A stretch of DNA of 37,673 bases, taken from NCBI GenBank assembly GCA_003023785.1, contig PXRS01000056.1:1-37673 (forward strand), read 5' to 3'. A model generated the notes under the pieces. The model did no database searches, had not been told where the DNA came from, and worked only from the letters and a program-made list of their open reading frames with translations. The DNA is from Halobacteriales archaeon QS_5_68_33 (GTDB lineage Archaea; Halobacteriota; Halobacteria; Halobacteriales; Haloarculaceae). This document shows, piece by piece, positions 17,381 through 25,288 of this stretch (positions are counted from its first letter, which is position 1; every line of letters begins with the position of its first letter). A program made the translations under genes and the position numbers.

Positions 17381-18652
17381 TCAGGAGACCAGCACTTCGC
17401 TCTCGTCCTCGTAGATGGGGTTGGCTTCGCAGAGCTCCTGGACGATCTCGGCGACCTCACCCTTCACGTCGTCGTCGCCGATGTTGTCGATGATCTCGGC
17501 GATACAGTGGCCGACCGTCTCGGCGTCGTCCTCGTCGAAGCCGCGGGTGGTGATCGCCGGGGTGCCGACCCTGATGCCCGAGGCGACGAACGGCGAGCGC
17601 GTCTCGCCCGGGACCGTGTTGGCGTTCAGGACGATGCCGACCTCCTCCAGGGCCTCCTCGGCCTCCTTGCCGGTGACCTCCGGGTGGGAGTCCCGGAGGT
17701 CCACCAGGACGAGGTGGTTGTCCGTCCCGCCGGAGACCAGCGAGAAGCCGTGTTTCTCGAGGTGTGCGCCCAGCGCCTTCGCGTTGGCGACGGTCTGTTC
17801 GGCGTACGCCTCGAACTCGGGCTGGAGCGCCTCCTCGAACCCGACCGCCTTGCCGGCGACGTTGTGCATCAGCGGGCCGCCCTGCGTGCCGGGGATGATC
17901 GCTTTGTCGATGTCATCGCCGTACTCCTCGTCGGCCATGATGATGCCACCCCGACCCGAGCGGATGGTCTTGTGCGTCGACCCGGTGACGAAGTCGGCGA
18001 CGCCCACCGGCGAGTCGTGGACGCCCGCCGCGACCAGCCCCGTGATGTGAGCAATGTCGGACAGGTGGTAGGCGTCCACGTCGTCGGCGATGGCCTGGAA
18101 CGCTTCCCAGTCGACTTCGCGGGGGTACGCCGAGAAGCCCGAAACGATCATGTCCGGGTCGAATTCCCCGGCGTGGTCGCGGATGGCCTCGAAGTCCAGG
18201 CGACCGCCCTCGGGGTCCACCTCGTAGTTCTCCACCTCGTAGACCTGCCCCGCGAAGTTCGCGGGGTGGCCGTGACTGAGGTGCCCGCCGTGGGTCAGGT
18301 CCAGCGAGAGGATCTTCTCCCCCGGTTCCAGCATCGCGAGGTAGACGGCCATGTTCGCCTGGGACCCCGAGTGGGGCTGGACGTTGACGTACTCGGCGCC
18401 CCACAGTTCCCTCGCGCGGTCGATGGCAAGTTGCTCGACCGTGTCGGCATGTTCACAGCCACCGTAGTAGCGCGACCCCGGGTACCCCTCCGCGTACTTG
18501 TTCGTGAGCACCGAACTCTGTGCCTCCAGCACCGCCTCGCTGACGTGGTTCTCGCTGGCGATCAGCGCGAGCGTGTCCTGCTGGCGTTCGACCTCCGCGG
18601 CCAGCGCGTCGGCAGCCTCCGGGTCGACCTCCCGGACCGTCTCGTAGTTCAT
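17381..18652 (-). CDS. glyA: Serine hydroxymethyltransferase
   Basis: 423 residues, the normal length. It is a PLP enzyme that interconverts serine and glycine while loading or unloading one-carbon units on the archaeal folate or pterin carrier. Family segments: LIASENHVSEAVLEAQSS, NKYAEGYPGSRYYGG, the PLP lysine K228 in TGSTHKTIRSGRGG, and the C-terminal ASGIRVGTPAITTRG. The start is ATG at 18650-18652. The open frame extends upstream to 18907, but that stretch is not protein-like. On the minus strand, the AT-rich ATTATTGT about 29 nt upstream is a good leaderless promoter element. It stands alone, with a gene-free stretch upstream. Confidence 0.97.
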   Translation of the reverse strand: MNYETVREVDPEAADALAAEVERQQDTLALIASENHVSEAVLEAQSSVLTNKYAEGYPGSRYYGGCEHADTVEQLAIDRARELWGAEYVNVQPHSGSQANMAVYLAMLEPGEKILSLDLTHGGHLSHGHPANFAGQVYEVENYEVDPEGGRLDFEAIRDHAGEFDPDMIVSGFSAYPREVDWEAFQAIADDVDAYHLSDIAHITGLVAAGVHDSPVGVADFVTGSTHKTIRSGRGGIIMADEEYGDDIDKAIIPGTQGGPLMHNVAGKAVGFEEALQPEFEAYAEQTVANAKALGAHLEKHGFSLVSGGTDNHLVLVDLRDSHPEVTGKEAEEALEEVGIVLNANTVPGETRSPFVASGIRVGTPAITTRGFDEDDAETVGHCIAEIIDNIGDDDVKGEVAEIVQELCEANPIYEDESEVLVS

Positions 18653-18851
18653 GCCGGTACCTCGGGACCCCCGCGACAATAATCTATCTTTCCGTGGTCG
18701 TCGCCACTTCCGGCGTTGGGGACATGCCACCGCGTTGCGCTGGTCCGTCCACGCGTCGCGCCGTCCCGGACACGCCGTCAGTGACCGAAGCGGTCCGGCG
18801 AACCACCCAGCATCGGGGCCGCAATGTCGCCTGTATATGACGCCACGGAAT

Positions 18852-18886
18852 GTGAAGTACCGCGGGGACAAGCCCCGAGGTTTCAC
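18852..18886 (+). repeat. Hairpin, possible insertion-sequence end
   Basis: The sequence runs from GTGAAGTACCGCGGGG through ACAAG to CCCCGAGGTTTCAC. The arms pair over about 13 positions with a 2-nt bulge and one mismatch, closing a 5-nt loop. It reminds me of the structured right ends of IS200/IS605-type (TnpB) elements in haloarchaea, but no TnpB remnant is visible beside it, so that origin is only a suggestion. Confidence 0.45.
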
Positions 18887-19207
18887 CGTTTTGACCGCAC
18901 GTTCCAAACCGGGTCGTGCCGTCGCAGGCGAATCTAATTCCCCTCGACCTTCCTATAGTGGGTCGGCTGGAATTCACACCCGAACGCTCGATGCGTCCGT
19001 GAGGGTCGGCGGCTCCCCCCCGCCCGACAACTCCCGTCGCACCACGCCGAAGACACGGATTTTGAGAGGAGTCGCATTTCCAAACCGTCTCAGTCAGCGT
19101 TGGATTAAGGTCTTTAACCCGTCTTTGTGGGTTTCTGACTGTCTCAACTGTACGAACTGTGGGCTGCTTAATCTTTCGACGGCCTTCACCCTCGGGGGCA
19201 AGTGGTT

Positions 19208-19252
19208 CGAGACGCCGCAGGCGTCTCGTCATCACGGAAATCGAAGATTTCC
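19208..19252. repeat. Two adjoining 3-nt-centred palindromes
   Basis: CGAGACGCC-GCA-GGCGTCTCG at 19208-19228 and GGAAATC-GAA-GATTTCC at 19236-19252 are both perfect. They are joined by TCATCAC and followed by GGACGACC. The same arrangement (ATCAC, an AATC-TTC-GATT palindrome, then GGACGAC) occurs at 25154-25204. Confidence 0.65.
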
Positions 19253-19353
19253 GGACGACCCCGAGGCACTCGGCCTGCTCCGCCTGTGTAGAGAATTCAA
19301 CCCGTCGTCCTCGTTAAAATTAAGTGTGATAATCCGAAAATGAAAAGGAACGT

Positions 19354-20172
19354 ATGACAGCGAACGTCTTCGCGGACGACGTCGGGGAGGTCCTCGCAGA
19401 GACGATAGGTGGGGACGACGGGGGCGTGTACGCCGTCAACTTCGGGGCCGGGACGATCCCGGACCTGGTCTTCCGGTTGCACGACCTGGACGACCCGCCG
19501 GCGGTCAAACTCCTCGTCGACTGGGACGACATCACGGCCGCGACGGACGATTTCATGGTCGCCGGGCACGCCGCCGACCTGGTCGCCGCCGACGCGCTCT
19601 CGGTTCGTCTCCTCCCCGACCTGCCGCGGGCGTCGCTGTTCGTCTCCGGGTCCGAGGTCGTCTCGCTGGTCCACGCCGGCGACGGCGTCGGGGGCCTGAC
19701 CGCGACCGAGTCGGCGTTCGTCGAGGACGCCTGGCGCCGCTACGACGAGGCCTGGGTCGACGCCGAGCCCCACAGCCTGCGGACCCCTCCCATCACCGAC
19801 GTTCGCGAGACGCTCGCCGCCGAACTCGGGAGGCCGGTCCTCGACGACTTCGACGCCATCCTCGGCGAGCTGTCGTCGGTCACCGGCGAGGACGGCCCCA
19901 ACGAGGTGACGCTCGTCCTCCTCGCGGCGGCGCGCCACGACAAACTCCTCTACGAGGTCAGCAAGTGGGGCGAGAACGTCAGCCTCGCGAGCAAGGCGAC
20001 CTTCTCCCGGTCGAAGAGCGACCTCGAAGAGGCCGGTGTCGTCGTCACCGAGAAAGTCCCCATCGACGTCGGCCGGCCCCGCCTGCGATTGCGCCTGGCA
20101 CCCGACCTCGACGACGCGGGCATTCCCGAACTCCTGCGGACGGTCAGGGAACGCCTGGCAGACGCCGAATGA
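19354..20172 (+). CDS. tbsP: Transcriptional regulator of the TbsP family
   Basis: 272 residues. TbsP (DUF5821) is a haloarchaeal DNA-binding regulator known for acting with TrmB on carbohydrate metabolism genes. The N-terminal half is an alpha/beta domain (MTANVFADDVGEVLAETIG, then VDWDDITAATDDFMVAGHAADLV). The C-terminal winged helix reads DKLLYEVSKWGENVSLASKATFSRSKSDLEEAGVV and ends PIDVGRPRLRLRL, which matches the family as I recall it. The start ATG follows a very AT-rich patch (TTAAAATTAAG, about 35 nt upstream), which could be both promoter and operator. The stop codon TGA forms the first bases of a dispersed repeat. Confidence 0.78.
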   Translation: MTANVFADDVGEVLAETIGGDDGGVYAVNFGAGTIPDLVFRLHDLDDPPAVKLLVDWDDITAATDDFMVAGHAADLVAADALSVRLLPDLPRASLFVSGSEVVSLVHAGDGVGGLTATESAFVEDAWRRYDEAWVDAEPHSLRTPPITDVRETLAAELGRPVLDDFDAILGELSSVTGEDGPNEVTLVLLAAARHDKLLYEVSKWGENVSLASKATFSRSKSDLEEAGVVVTEKVPIDVGRPRLRLRLAPDLDDAGIPELLRTVRERLADAE

Positions 20173-20248
20173 TACGGTCGGTTGTACCGATGTACCGGTA
20201 TTTCGCCGACCGGTTCGGCGACATCCGGAACTGATCGACAACCGACCG
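20170..20248 (+). repeat. Dispersed TGATACGGTCGG repeat, copy A
   Basis: It starts with the tbsP stop codon TGA. CGGTCGGTTGT (20175-20185) is matched exactly by ACAACCGACCG (20238-20248), giving 11-bp terminal inverted repeats. Inside is a hairpin TCGCCGA (20203-20209), loop CCGGT, TCGGCGA (20215-20221). Bases 20171-20209 agree with copy D at all but one position. Confidence 0.85.
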
Positions 20249-20305
20249 TCGGGAACCGATCCCGCAGACGGGGAACTTTACTTCGGGCCGTCCGTCGGGC
20301 GAGCC

Positions 20306-22021
20306 ATGTCAGTCGGACTCGTCGGGGCGGGCCCGGCCGCGGCGGCCGTCGAGGCCGCGCTCGGCGACGTCGAGCGCGCCGTCGACTCGCTCTCGCCAGC
20401 CGATATCGGCCCCGAACACGACCTTGTCGTCGCCGTCGACACCGCCGGGGCGACCGCCTTCGAACGCGTCGCCGACCGCGCGGGGGCGGCGGGCGTCCCC
20501 TACTTCGCGGTCGAACTGGGCGGCATCGGCGGGTATCCGGTCGTCGACGCCGCCGTCGCCGCGCTCTCGCCGGCGGGGCCGTGCTACCGGTGTCTCGCGA
20601 CGCGGGTGGCATCGAACGCCCCCGCCGACGCCGACCCGGTCTCCCCGCCGTCGGACGCGACCGCCCGCTTCGCCGGCGCAATCGCCGGTCACAGCGCCGT
20701 CGACACGCTCGACCCCGGTGAACCGGATCCGACTGGTCGGGTCGTTGAACTCCCCCGGGTCGACCGGGCGCTGCTGCCCGTGCCCGGGTGTGGGTGTGGC
20801 GACGACCGCGACCGGACGCTCGACCGCGCCGAGGGGATGCGCGAGGTCGATGCGGCGCTCGCGGCTGCCGAACGGGGCCTCGACGACCGCCTCGGCGTCG
20901 TGGCGGAGGTCGGCGAGGCCGAGTCCTACCCCGCGCCGTACTACCTCGCGCAGGTCTGTGACACCGCGGGCTTCTCGGAGGCGAGCGCGGCGCGGCAGGC
21001 CGCCGGCGTCGACCCCGGGTGGAACGCCGCCTTCATGAAGGCGCTCGGGGAGGGCTTCGAGCGCTACTGCGCGGGGGTCTACCGCCAGTCCGAGTTCGTG
21101 ACCGCGGCGGCCGCCGACGTCGAGGACGCCGTCGCGCCGTCGTCGTTCGCCGGACCGGACGACTGGCCCGAGGCGGTGGACGCCGACGAACGTCCCTGGG
21201 TCCCCGGCCAGTCGCTCGCGACCCGCGAGGGCGTCCGCCTGCCGGCCGAACTCGTCCACTATCCCCCCCCGGAACGGACCATCCGGCCGGCGGTCACGAC
21301 GGGACTGGGGCTGGGGAACTCGACCGTCGAAGCGCTGCTCTCGGGCCTGTACGAGGTCGTCGAGCGCGACGCGGCGACCATCGCGTGGTACTCCACCTAC
21401 GACCCGCTGGAACTGGTCGTCGACGACGACGCGTACCGGGAGCTCGCCGCCCGGGCGGGAGCCGAGGGGCTGGAGGCGACGGCCCTCCTCCTGACTCAGG
21501 ACGTCGACGTGCCGGTGGTCGGGGTCGCGGTCACCCGCGAGGAGTACCCGAAACTCGCGCTGGGAACCGCCGCGGACCTCGACCCCGCGCGGGCTGCCCG
21601 GAACGCGCTCGCCGAGGCGGTGCAAAACTGGGTCGAACTCCGCGAGATGGGGCCCGACGGGGCCGCCGAGACCGACGGCGCCATCGGGGAGTACGCCGCG
21701 GACCCCTCGCCGGTCGAGCCGTTCGTCGACCCCGGCGGTCGGGTCCCCGCCGACTCGGTCGGGGCCGACACCGTCCCGGACGGCCGGGACCGCCTCGCGG
21801 CGGTTCGCAAGCGCGTCACCGACGCCGGTCTGCACCCCTACGCCGCCCGGACGACGACCCGGGACGTGCGGGCGATGGGCTTCGAGGCCGTCCGGGTGCT
21901 GGTCCCCGCCGCCCAGCCACTCTTTTTCGACACACCGTACTTCGGCGAGCGCGCCCGGAGCGTTCCCGGGACGCTGGGGTTCGAACCCGCGGTCGACCGG
22001 CGTCTCCACCCCTATCCCTGA
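20306..22021 (+). CDS. YcaO-domain protein with N-terminal E1-like (ThiF-type) domain
   Basis: 571 residues. YcaO enzymes use ATP to activate a peptide amide for cyclodehydration (azolines) or thioamidation; the E1-like domain of fused cyclodehydratases binds the peptide. The E1-like part (residues 1 to about 185) starts MSVGLVGAGPAAAAV and has likely zinc ligands C93 and C96 (CYRC) and C162 and C164 (CGC). YcaO ATP/Mg motifs are intact: E249/E252 in GEGFERY, E350/E353/R354 in YEVVERDA, E437/Q440 in LAEAVQNW. The C-terminus ends HPYP; a Pro-rich C-terminus is usual in active YcaO proteins. TTTACTT, 28 nt before the ATG, fits a leaderless start. The substrate is unknown: there is no obvious precursor peptide, dehydrogenase or TfuA next to it. 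Confidence 0.87.
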   Translation: MSVGLVGAGPAAAAVEAALGDVERAVDSLSPADIGPEHDLVVAVDTAGATAFERVADRAGAAGVPYFAVELGGIGGYPVVDAAVAALSPAGPCYRCLATRVASNAPADADPVSPPSDATARFAGAIAGHSAVDTLDPGEPDPTGRVVELPRVDRALLPVPGCGCGDDRDRTLDRAEGMREVDAALAAAERGLDDRLGVVAEVGEAESYPAPYYLAQVCDTAGFSEASAARQAAGVDPGWNAAFMKALGEGFERYCAGVYRQSEFVTAAAADVEDAVAPSSFAGPDDWPEAVDADERPWVPGQSLATREGVRLPAELVHYPPPERTIRPAVTTGLGLGNSTVEALLSGLYEVVERDAATIAWYSTYDPLELVVDDDAYRELAARAGAEGLEATALLLTQDVDVPVVGVAVTREEYPKLALGTAADLDPARAARNALAEAVQNWVELREMGPDGAAETDGAIGEYAADPSPVEPFVDPGGRVPADSVGADTVPDGRDRLAAVRKRVTDAGLHPYAARTTTRDVRAMGFEAVRVLVPAAQPLFFDTPYFGERARSVPGTLGFEPAVDRRLHPYP

Positions 22022-22095
22022 TGCGGTCGGTTGTAACTGTATCCCGGTGATTCGCCGGGCAGTCCGGCGAAATTCTCGACGGACTTACAGCCGGC
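22019..22095 (+). repeat. Dispersed TGATRCGGTCGG repeat, copy B
   Basis: It starts with the ycaO stop codon and reads TGATGCGGTCGGTTGTAACTG. The hairpin is TTCGCCGG (22051-22058), loop GCAGT, CCGGCGAA (22064-22071), a perfect 8-bp stem whose last pairs differ from copy A on both arms. A decayed right end, ACAGCCGGC, lies at 22087-22095. Confidence 0.8.
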
Positions 22096-22203
22096 AGCAT
22101 CACGAAACCTGGCAGTTCCCGGAGGGATGCGAGGATTTATTTTGTGGTGTGTCGACAGTTCGTACGCTGGCGGGTTCTCGACGAGCACCGGCCAGAGAGA
22201 CAC

Positions 22204-22353
22204 ATGGTTTCGGAATTCGACCTCCCGTGCGCAGACTGCGGTCAGGAACTGGTCCGCCGGCAGGTCGACAGGGCAGGCGACGCGCTGACGGTGGCGGAGT
22301 GTCCGTGCTGCGGGGGCCGCTATTACCCGGAGCAAGCGTTGAGTCGCCTCTAG
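22204..22353 (+). CDS. Small CPxCG-type zinc-finger protein
   Basis: 49 residues, with two zinc-finger half-sites, CADCG (residues 9-13) and CPCCG, as in the haloarchaeal CPxCG-related zinc-finger micro-proteins. Such proteins fold around one or two zinc ions; several affect biofilm formation or motility in Haloferax, though most are uncharacterised. The start ATG at 22204 is chosen because the protein then begins MVSEFDLPC, and a TATA-like GATTTATTTT lies about 65 nt upstream, allowing a leader of some 40 nt. GTG at 22144 is in frame but adds a poorly protein-like segment. Its stop TAG interlocks with the stop of the convergent DUF63 gene in one CTAG. Confidence 0.82.
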   Translation: MVSEFDLPCADCGQELVRRQVDRAGDALTVAECPCCGGRYYPEQALSRL

Positions 22354-23489
22354 ATGGCGAACGTGACCCGGAGGATATCCCGGGTCCCGGGTCCGAGTCC
22401 GACCGCCGAGGCTGCGACGAGCAACAGGACCGCGTAGCGGGGCGACTCCTCGAATATCCGCTCGTCGAACAGCCAGACGATGGCGACCGCGACGGCGAGT
22501 TTCACGACGAGGAACGGCCACGACGTCCCGATGGCCGCGGAGAGCTCCGCCGGCTGGACCGTCCGAGTGACGTCGATTATCAGCCGGTTGATGACGTGTT
22601 TCGCGCTGTAGGAGTCGATCGGGTGGCCGAGCGTCGGCAGCCAGTCGGCGGCGACGACGTTGGCCACCCCGTCGATGGCGTGTGCCCAGAGGACGACGAG
22701 TCCGGCCGCCGCAGTGCCCCTGTTTATGTCGGGGTCGTACCGGTCGGCGCCGACGTACAGGGCGTATGCGAGAATCGACGCCAGCCCGACGTCGACCACC
22801 AGGACCTGCGGGTAGAAATCGACGTAGTCGGTCGCGAACGCGACCCGGAACAGGTAGGCGAGGGTAACCCCGAGAACGCCTGCGCCGATCCCGCCGAGCG
22901 CCCGGTAGCGGCTCCGGACGGCGTCGGCCGATTCGAGCCGCAGGCTCGCGAGGACCGCGGCAAGCGTCACGAGAAACACCGTCACGTAGATCACGGGGCT
23001 GATGAACAGCGTGTTCAGCGGGTAGGTGACGATGGGTTCGACGCCGACCTCGACCGCCCGGTCCGTGACGTCCTCGACGACCCGGAGGGCGCCGCCAAAG
23101 AGCATGAACGGGAGGAGCGCGACGACGAGTCGGCGGTTTCCCCCCACTTCGATCCGGTCGAGCAGATGCAACACGCCGAGTATCGCGAACAGCAGGACGA
23201 GCATGTACCCGACGGTCGAGACGGTCGTGTACCCCGTGTAGGCGACGACGCCCGTGTCGGCCGCGGCCCGACAGGCGGCATCACTCCCGAGCAACTCGAC
23301 GCCATCGCCGGATTTGACCGCGCAGACGGCGTTGTTCGCGTCGGAGTAGATCGGCCCCCAGAAGTACTGCCAGACGAAGCGGTCGTACACCAGCCCCGGG
23401 AGGGCGAGCGACCCCACGACCAGCCCGCCCACCAGGGCGAGCGCCCCCCCGAGCCAGGCCCGCTCGGAGAGCACCTCCTCGGTTTCCAT
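22350..23489 (-). CDS. DUF63 family multi-span membrane protein
   Basis: 379 residues with eight or nine predicted membrane spans, for example ALALVGGLVVGSLALPGL near residues 15-33 and MLVLLFAILGVLHLL near 95-110. The family signatures are the segment WAHAIDGVANVVAADWLPTL and the last two spans around FLVVKLAVAVAIVWLFDE and AVGLGPGTRDILRV. DUF63 is an archaeal family of unknown function; a second, shorter member lies at 35193-36104. On the minus strand, CTAAAC about 26 nt before the ATG (23489) suggests a leaderless transcript. It converges on the zinc-finger gene with a 3-nt overlap of the stop codons. Confidence 0.85.
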   Translation of the reverse strand: METEEVLSERAWLGGALALVGGLVVGSLALPGLVYDRFVWQYFWGPIYSDANNAVCAVKSGDGVELLGSDAACRAAADTGVVAYTGYTTVSTVGYMLVLLFAILGVLHLLDRIEVGGNRRLVVALLPFMLFGGALRVVEDVTDRAVEVGVEPIVTYPLNTLFISPVIYVTVFLVTLAAVLASLRLESADAVRSRYRALGGIGAGVLGVTLAYLFRVAFATDYVDFYPQVLVVDVGLASILAYALYVGADRYDPDINRGTAAAGLVVLWAHAIDGVANVVAADWLPTLGHPIDSYSAKHVINRLIIDVTRTVQPAELSAAIGTSWPFLVVKLAVAVAIVWLFDERIFEESPRYAVLLLVAASAVGLGPGTRDILRVTFAI

Positions 23490-23601
23490 GGCGGGAACCC
23501 CGCCACGTACCCTGTTTAGTGTTCCGATACCGTGCGTACGGACAGCGATACCGGCGACCCGGCGGGATCCCGTCGGCGGAGGCGGTGGCCGTCCGGTCGC
23601 G

Positions 23602-24435
23602 TTACCGGTCGAGGCCGGCCGCGACGGCGTCCACCACCGCGTCGTGTGCCTGCCCGTTCGAGGCGACCAGCCCCTCGCTGTCGACCGTCCAGGGGTCGCC
23701 GTCGAGGTCGGTCACCGTGCCGCCGGCCGACCGCACGAGGTACACGCCGGCCACCGAGTCCCACGGCGCGTGGTCCATCGGGCCGACGACGGCGTCGAGG
23801 GCACCGTCCGCGAGGTACGCGAGCGTCGCCTGCATGCTCCCGAACCGGCGCGAATCCCCCAGGTGCTCGACGAGGCCCTCGGAGAGCCCGCCGAACTCCG
23901 TCGCGCCGTCGGCGAGCCAGCGGCCGACGACGCCCGCGACGAACGTCTCCGGGTCCTCGGTTTCGCTCACCGAGAGCGTCGTGCCGTCGCGGGTCGCGCT
24001 CTCCGGGCCCGCGGTGTAGACGTTCCCGGCGGCCGGGGCGTACGTCGCGGCCCCCACCGGTTCGCGGTCGACCGCCGCGGCGATGCTCGTGACCCACGTG
24101 TGCAACCCACGCGTGAAGTTCGTCGTCCCGTCGATGGGGTCTATCACCCACGCGTCGCCGGTCTCCGGGAGCGTCTCGACCAGCGGGTCGGCCTCCTCGC
24201 CGTCGACCCCCACCGGCAGGGCGTCCTCCTCCGCGATGATCGCGTCCCCCGGAAACTCCTCCCGGATGGTCGCGATAACCTGTCGCTGGGCGTCGCGGTC
24301 CGCCTCGGTCACGGGGTCCATCACGTCGGCTTTCGTCTCCACTCGCAGGTCCTCGCGAAACGACTGGCGCGCGACGGCTCCCCCGGCCCGGGCCGCGCGC
24401 TCGGCCGTCGCCGCTCGCCTGTGCGCGTCTGCCAT
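23602..24435 (-). CDS. Inositol monophosphatase family phosphatase
   Basis: 277 residues. Members are Mg-dependent, Li-sensitive phosphatases acting on inositol-1-phosphate or, in archaea, often on fructose-1,6-bisphosphate. The metal-site motifs are complete: IIAEED (residues 66-71), WVIDPIDGTTNF (residues 96-107) with D99 and D102, and the later DHAPWDSVAG. The length is typical. It is separately transcribed: the neighbour upstream is a small gene on the same strand whose stop lies 55 nt away, with a weak AT patch about 26 nt before the ATG. Which substrate it uses cannot be read from the sequence. Confidence 0.93.
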   Translation of the reverse strand: MADAHRRAATAERAARAGGAVARQSFREDLRVETKADVMDPVTEADRDAQRQVIATIREEFPGDAIIAEEDALPVGVDGEEADPLVETLPETGDAWVIDPIDGTTNFTRGLHTWVTSIAAAVDREPVGAATYAPAAGNVYTAGPESATRDGTTLSVSETEDPETFVAGVVGRWLADGATEFGGLSEGLVEHLGDSRRFGSMQATLAYLADGALDAVVGPMDHAPWDSVAGVYLVRSAGGTVTDLDGDPWTVDSEGLVASNGQAHDAVVDAVAAGLDR

Positions 24436-24490
24436 ACCGACCCTCCGAGGACCGGATGGAAATCCCCACCGCTTTCGCTACGCCCCGGGA

Positions 24491-24688
24491 CTACCGCGTC
24501 TCGGCTTCCTCGGCCGCTGCCAGGATCGCCTCCGCGATGTCTTTCGCCTCGTCGGGCGTGTACAGCGTCTTGTCGCCCCAGGACTGGTCGACGCGAACGT
24601 ACCCCCGCCGCGTATCGATGTCGAAAAACGCCGTGTTCTCCAGCGACGGCACCTCCTGCCCGTCCGGACCCGCGCCATCCGTTGCCAT
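24491..24688 (-). CDS. Small hypothetical haloarchaeal protein
   Basis: 65 residues, not recognised. The core SLENTAFFDIDTRRGYVRV followed by DKTLYTPDEAKDIAEAILAAAEEA looks like two beta strands and a helix. The start ATG at 24686-24688 is favoured over the longer open frame (to 24922) because, on the minus strand, CGTTTTTTACGG is centred 26 nt upstream. The upstream frame also runs through the tRNA-like scar. It precedes the phosphatase gene on the same strand. Confidence 0.75.
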   Translation of the reverse strand: MATDGAGPDGQEVPSLENTAFFDIDTRRGYVRVDQSWGDKTLYTPDEAKDIAEAILAAAEEAETR

Positions 24689-24690
24689 GT

Positions 24691-24720
24691 CACACGGTTG
24701 TGTGTCCCCCGTAAAAAACG
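24691..24720 (-). promoter_or_regulatory. Promoter of the small hypothetical gene, with an inverted repeat
   Basis: The TATA-like TTTTTTAC (minus strand of 24711-24719) is 26 nt before the ATG. Between it and the start lies the inverted repeat CACAC-GGTT-GTGTG (24691-24704), placed where a repressor could block the transcription start. The operator role is a guess from position. Confidence 0.4.
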
Positions 24721-24813
24721 ATAGGGTCGACCCCTGCTCGCCCGTCGATCGGACGCCCGCCGACACCTCTATCGCCCGTGGTTGCGGACCGGCGATGCGA
24801 CGTCGCGAAAACT

Positions 24814-25288
24814 TGCGAGGGAAGGGATTCGAACCACGGTCGGACGCTGATGCGACCTCTCTGCTTCGAATCCCCTCGCGCGTCTTTCGCACCGCGCTTA
24901 ATGATAGAGAAAAGAATTGCAAAGGCAGTTTATGAATTGGAAGCCCCCGACCGTCTCGACTCGGGGGGCTCGCTGTGTGACTCGGTCGCTGCGCTCCAGC
25001 AATTCAGCCGGTCATCGTCTGTCAGCCGGGAAATCAGCCGACGTGGGTGGGATTGAAAGGGGCAGGTCGCTCAATCCATCCCGGGCGAGGTAAGCACGCG
25101 ACTGCAGGGAGCGCGCGCAACGAGCCCCGGATGGTGAGCCGAGCGCAGTCGTTCGAAAATCTTCGATTTTCGTGATCACGAGAATCTTCGATTCTCGGAC
25201 GACGAGGCGAACAGAGTTGAGCGACCTGGGGCTTTCGACACTCCGACTCCCAACACTTCTCTCGTTCATTAGACACGGCGCGATGCCA
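24814..25288. mobile_element. Scar of an integrated element next to tRNA-Leu
   Basis: The 22 nt at 24814-24835 (TGCGAGGGAAGGGATTCGAACC) repeat exactly the 3' end of tRNA-Leu at 25289-25310, in the same orientation, as expected for attL/attR of an integrase that recombines at tRNA 3' ends. The 453 nt between them hold no gene. They include an unusually AT-rich piece (24899-24944), an inverted partial copy of the tRNA T arm (24865-24879), and a cluster of palindromes (25154-25197). No integrase remnant is recognisable. Confidence 0.6.
25154..25197. repeat. Three consecutive palindromes
   Basis: CGAAAATC-TTC-GATTTTCG (25154-25172), CGTGATCACG (25171-25180) and CGAGAATC-TTC-GATTCTCG (25179-25197) are all perfect and overlap end to end. 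They are followed by GACGACGAGGC. The arrangement echoes 19208-19252. Confidence 0.7.

Larger units (their letters stand above)
18653..19353. other. Gene-free stretch between glyA and tbsP
   Basis: About 700 nt in which I see no convincing gene on either strand. It holds the glyA promoter (18676-18686), a strong hairpin (18852-18886), an AT-richer part (19080-19180) with a near-palindrome GGATTAAGGTCTTTAACCC near 19110, a palindrome cluster (19208-19252), and an AT-rich patch just before tbsP (19312-19345) that should hold its promoter. The mix suggests remains of an inserted element. Confidence 0.55.

Noticed and set aside
20309-22009. Minus-strand open frame of 566 codons opposite ycaO
   Set aside because: The plus-strand product has complete YcaO motifs; the antisense product is low in complexity and has no recognisable domain.
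25035-25070. GTGGGTGGGATTGAAAG, similar to the end of haloarchaeal CRISPR repeats
   Set aside because: Only one copy occurs, with no regular repeats or spacers around it and no cas genes in the window.
24836-25288. Remains of an integrase gene in the tRNA-Leu scar
   Set aside because: No frame on either strand shows the catalytic R..HxxR..Y pattern or any sustained coding signal.
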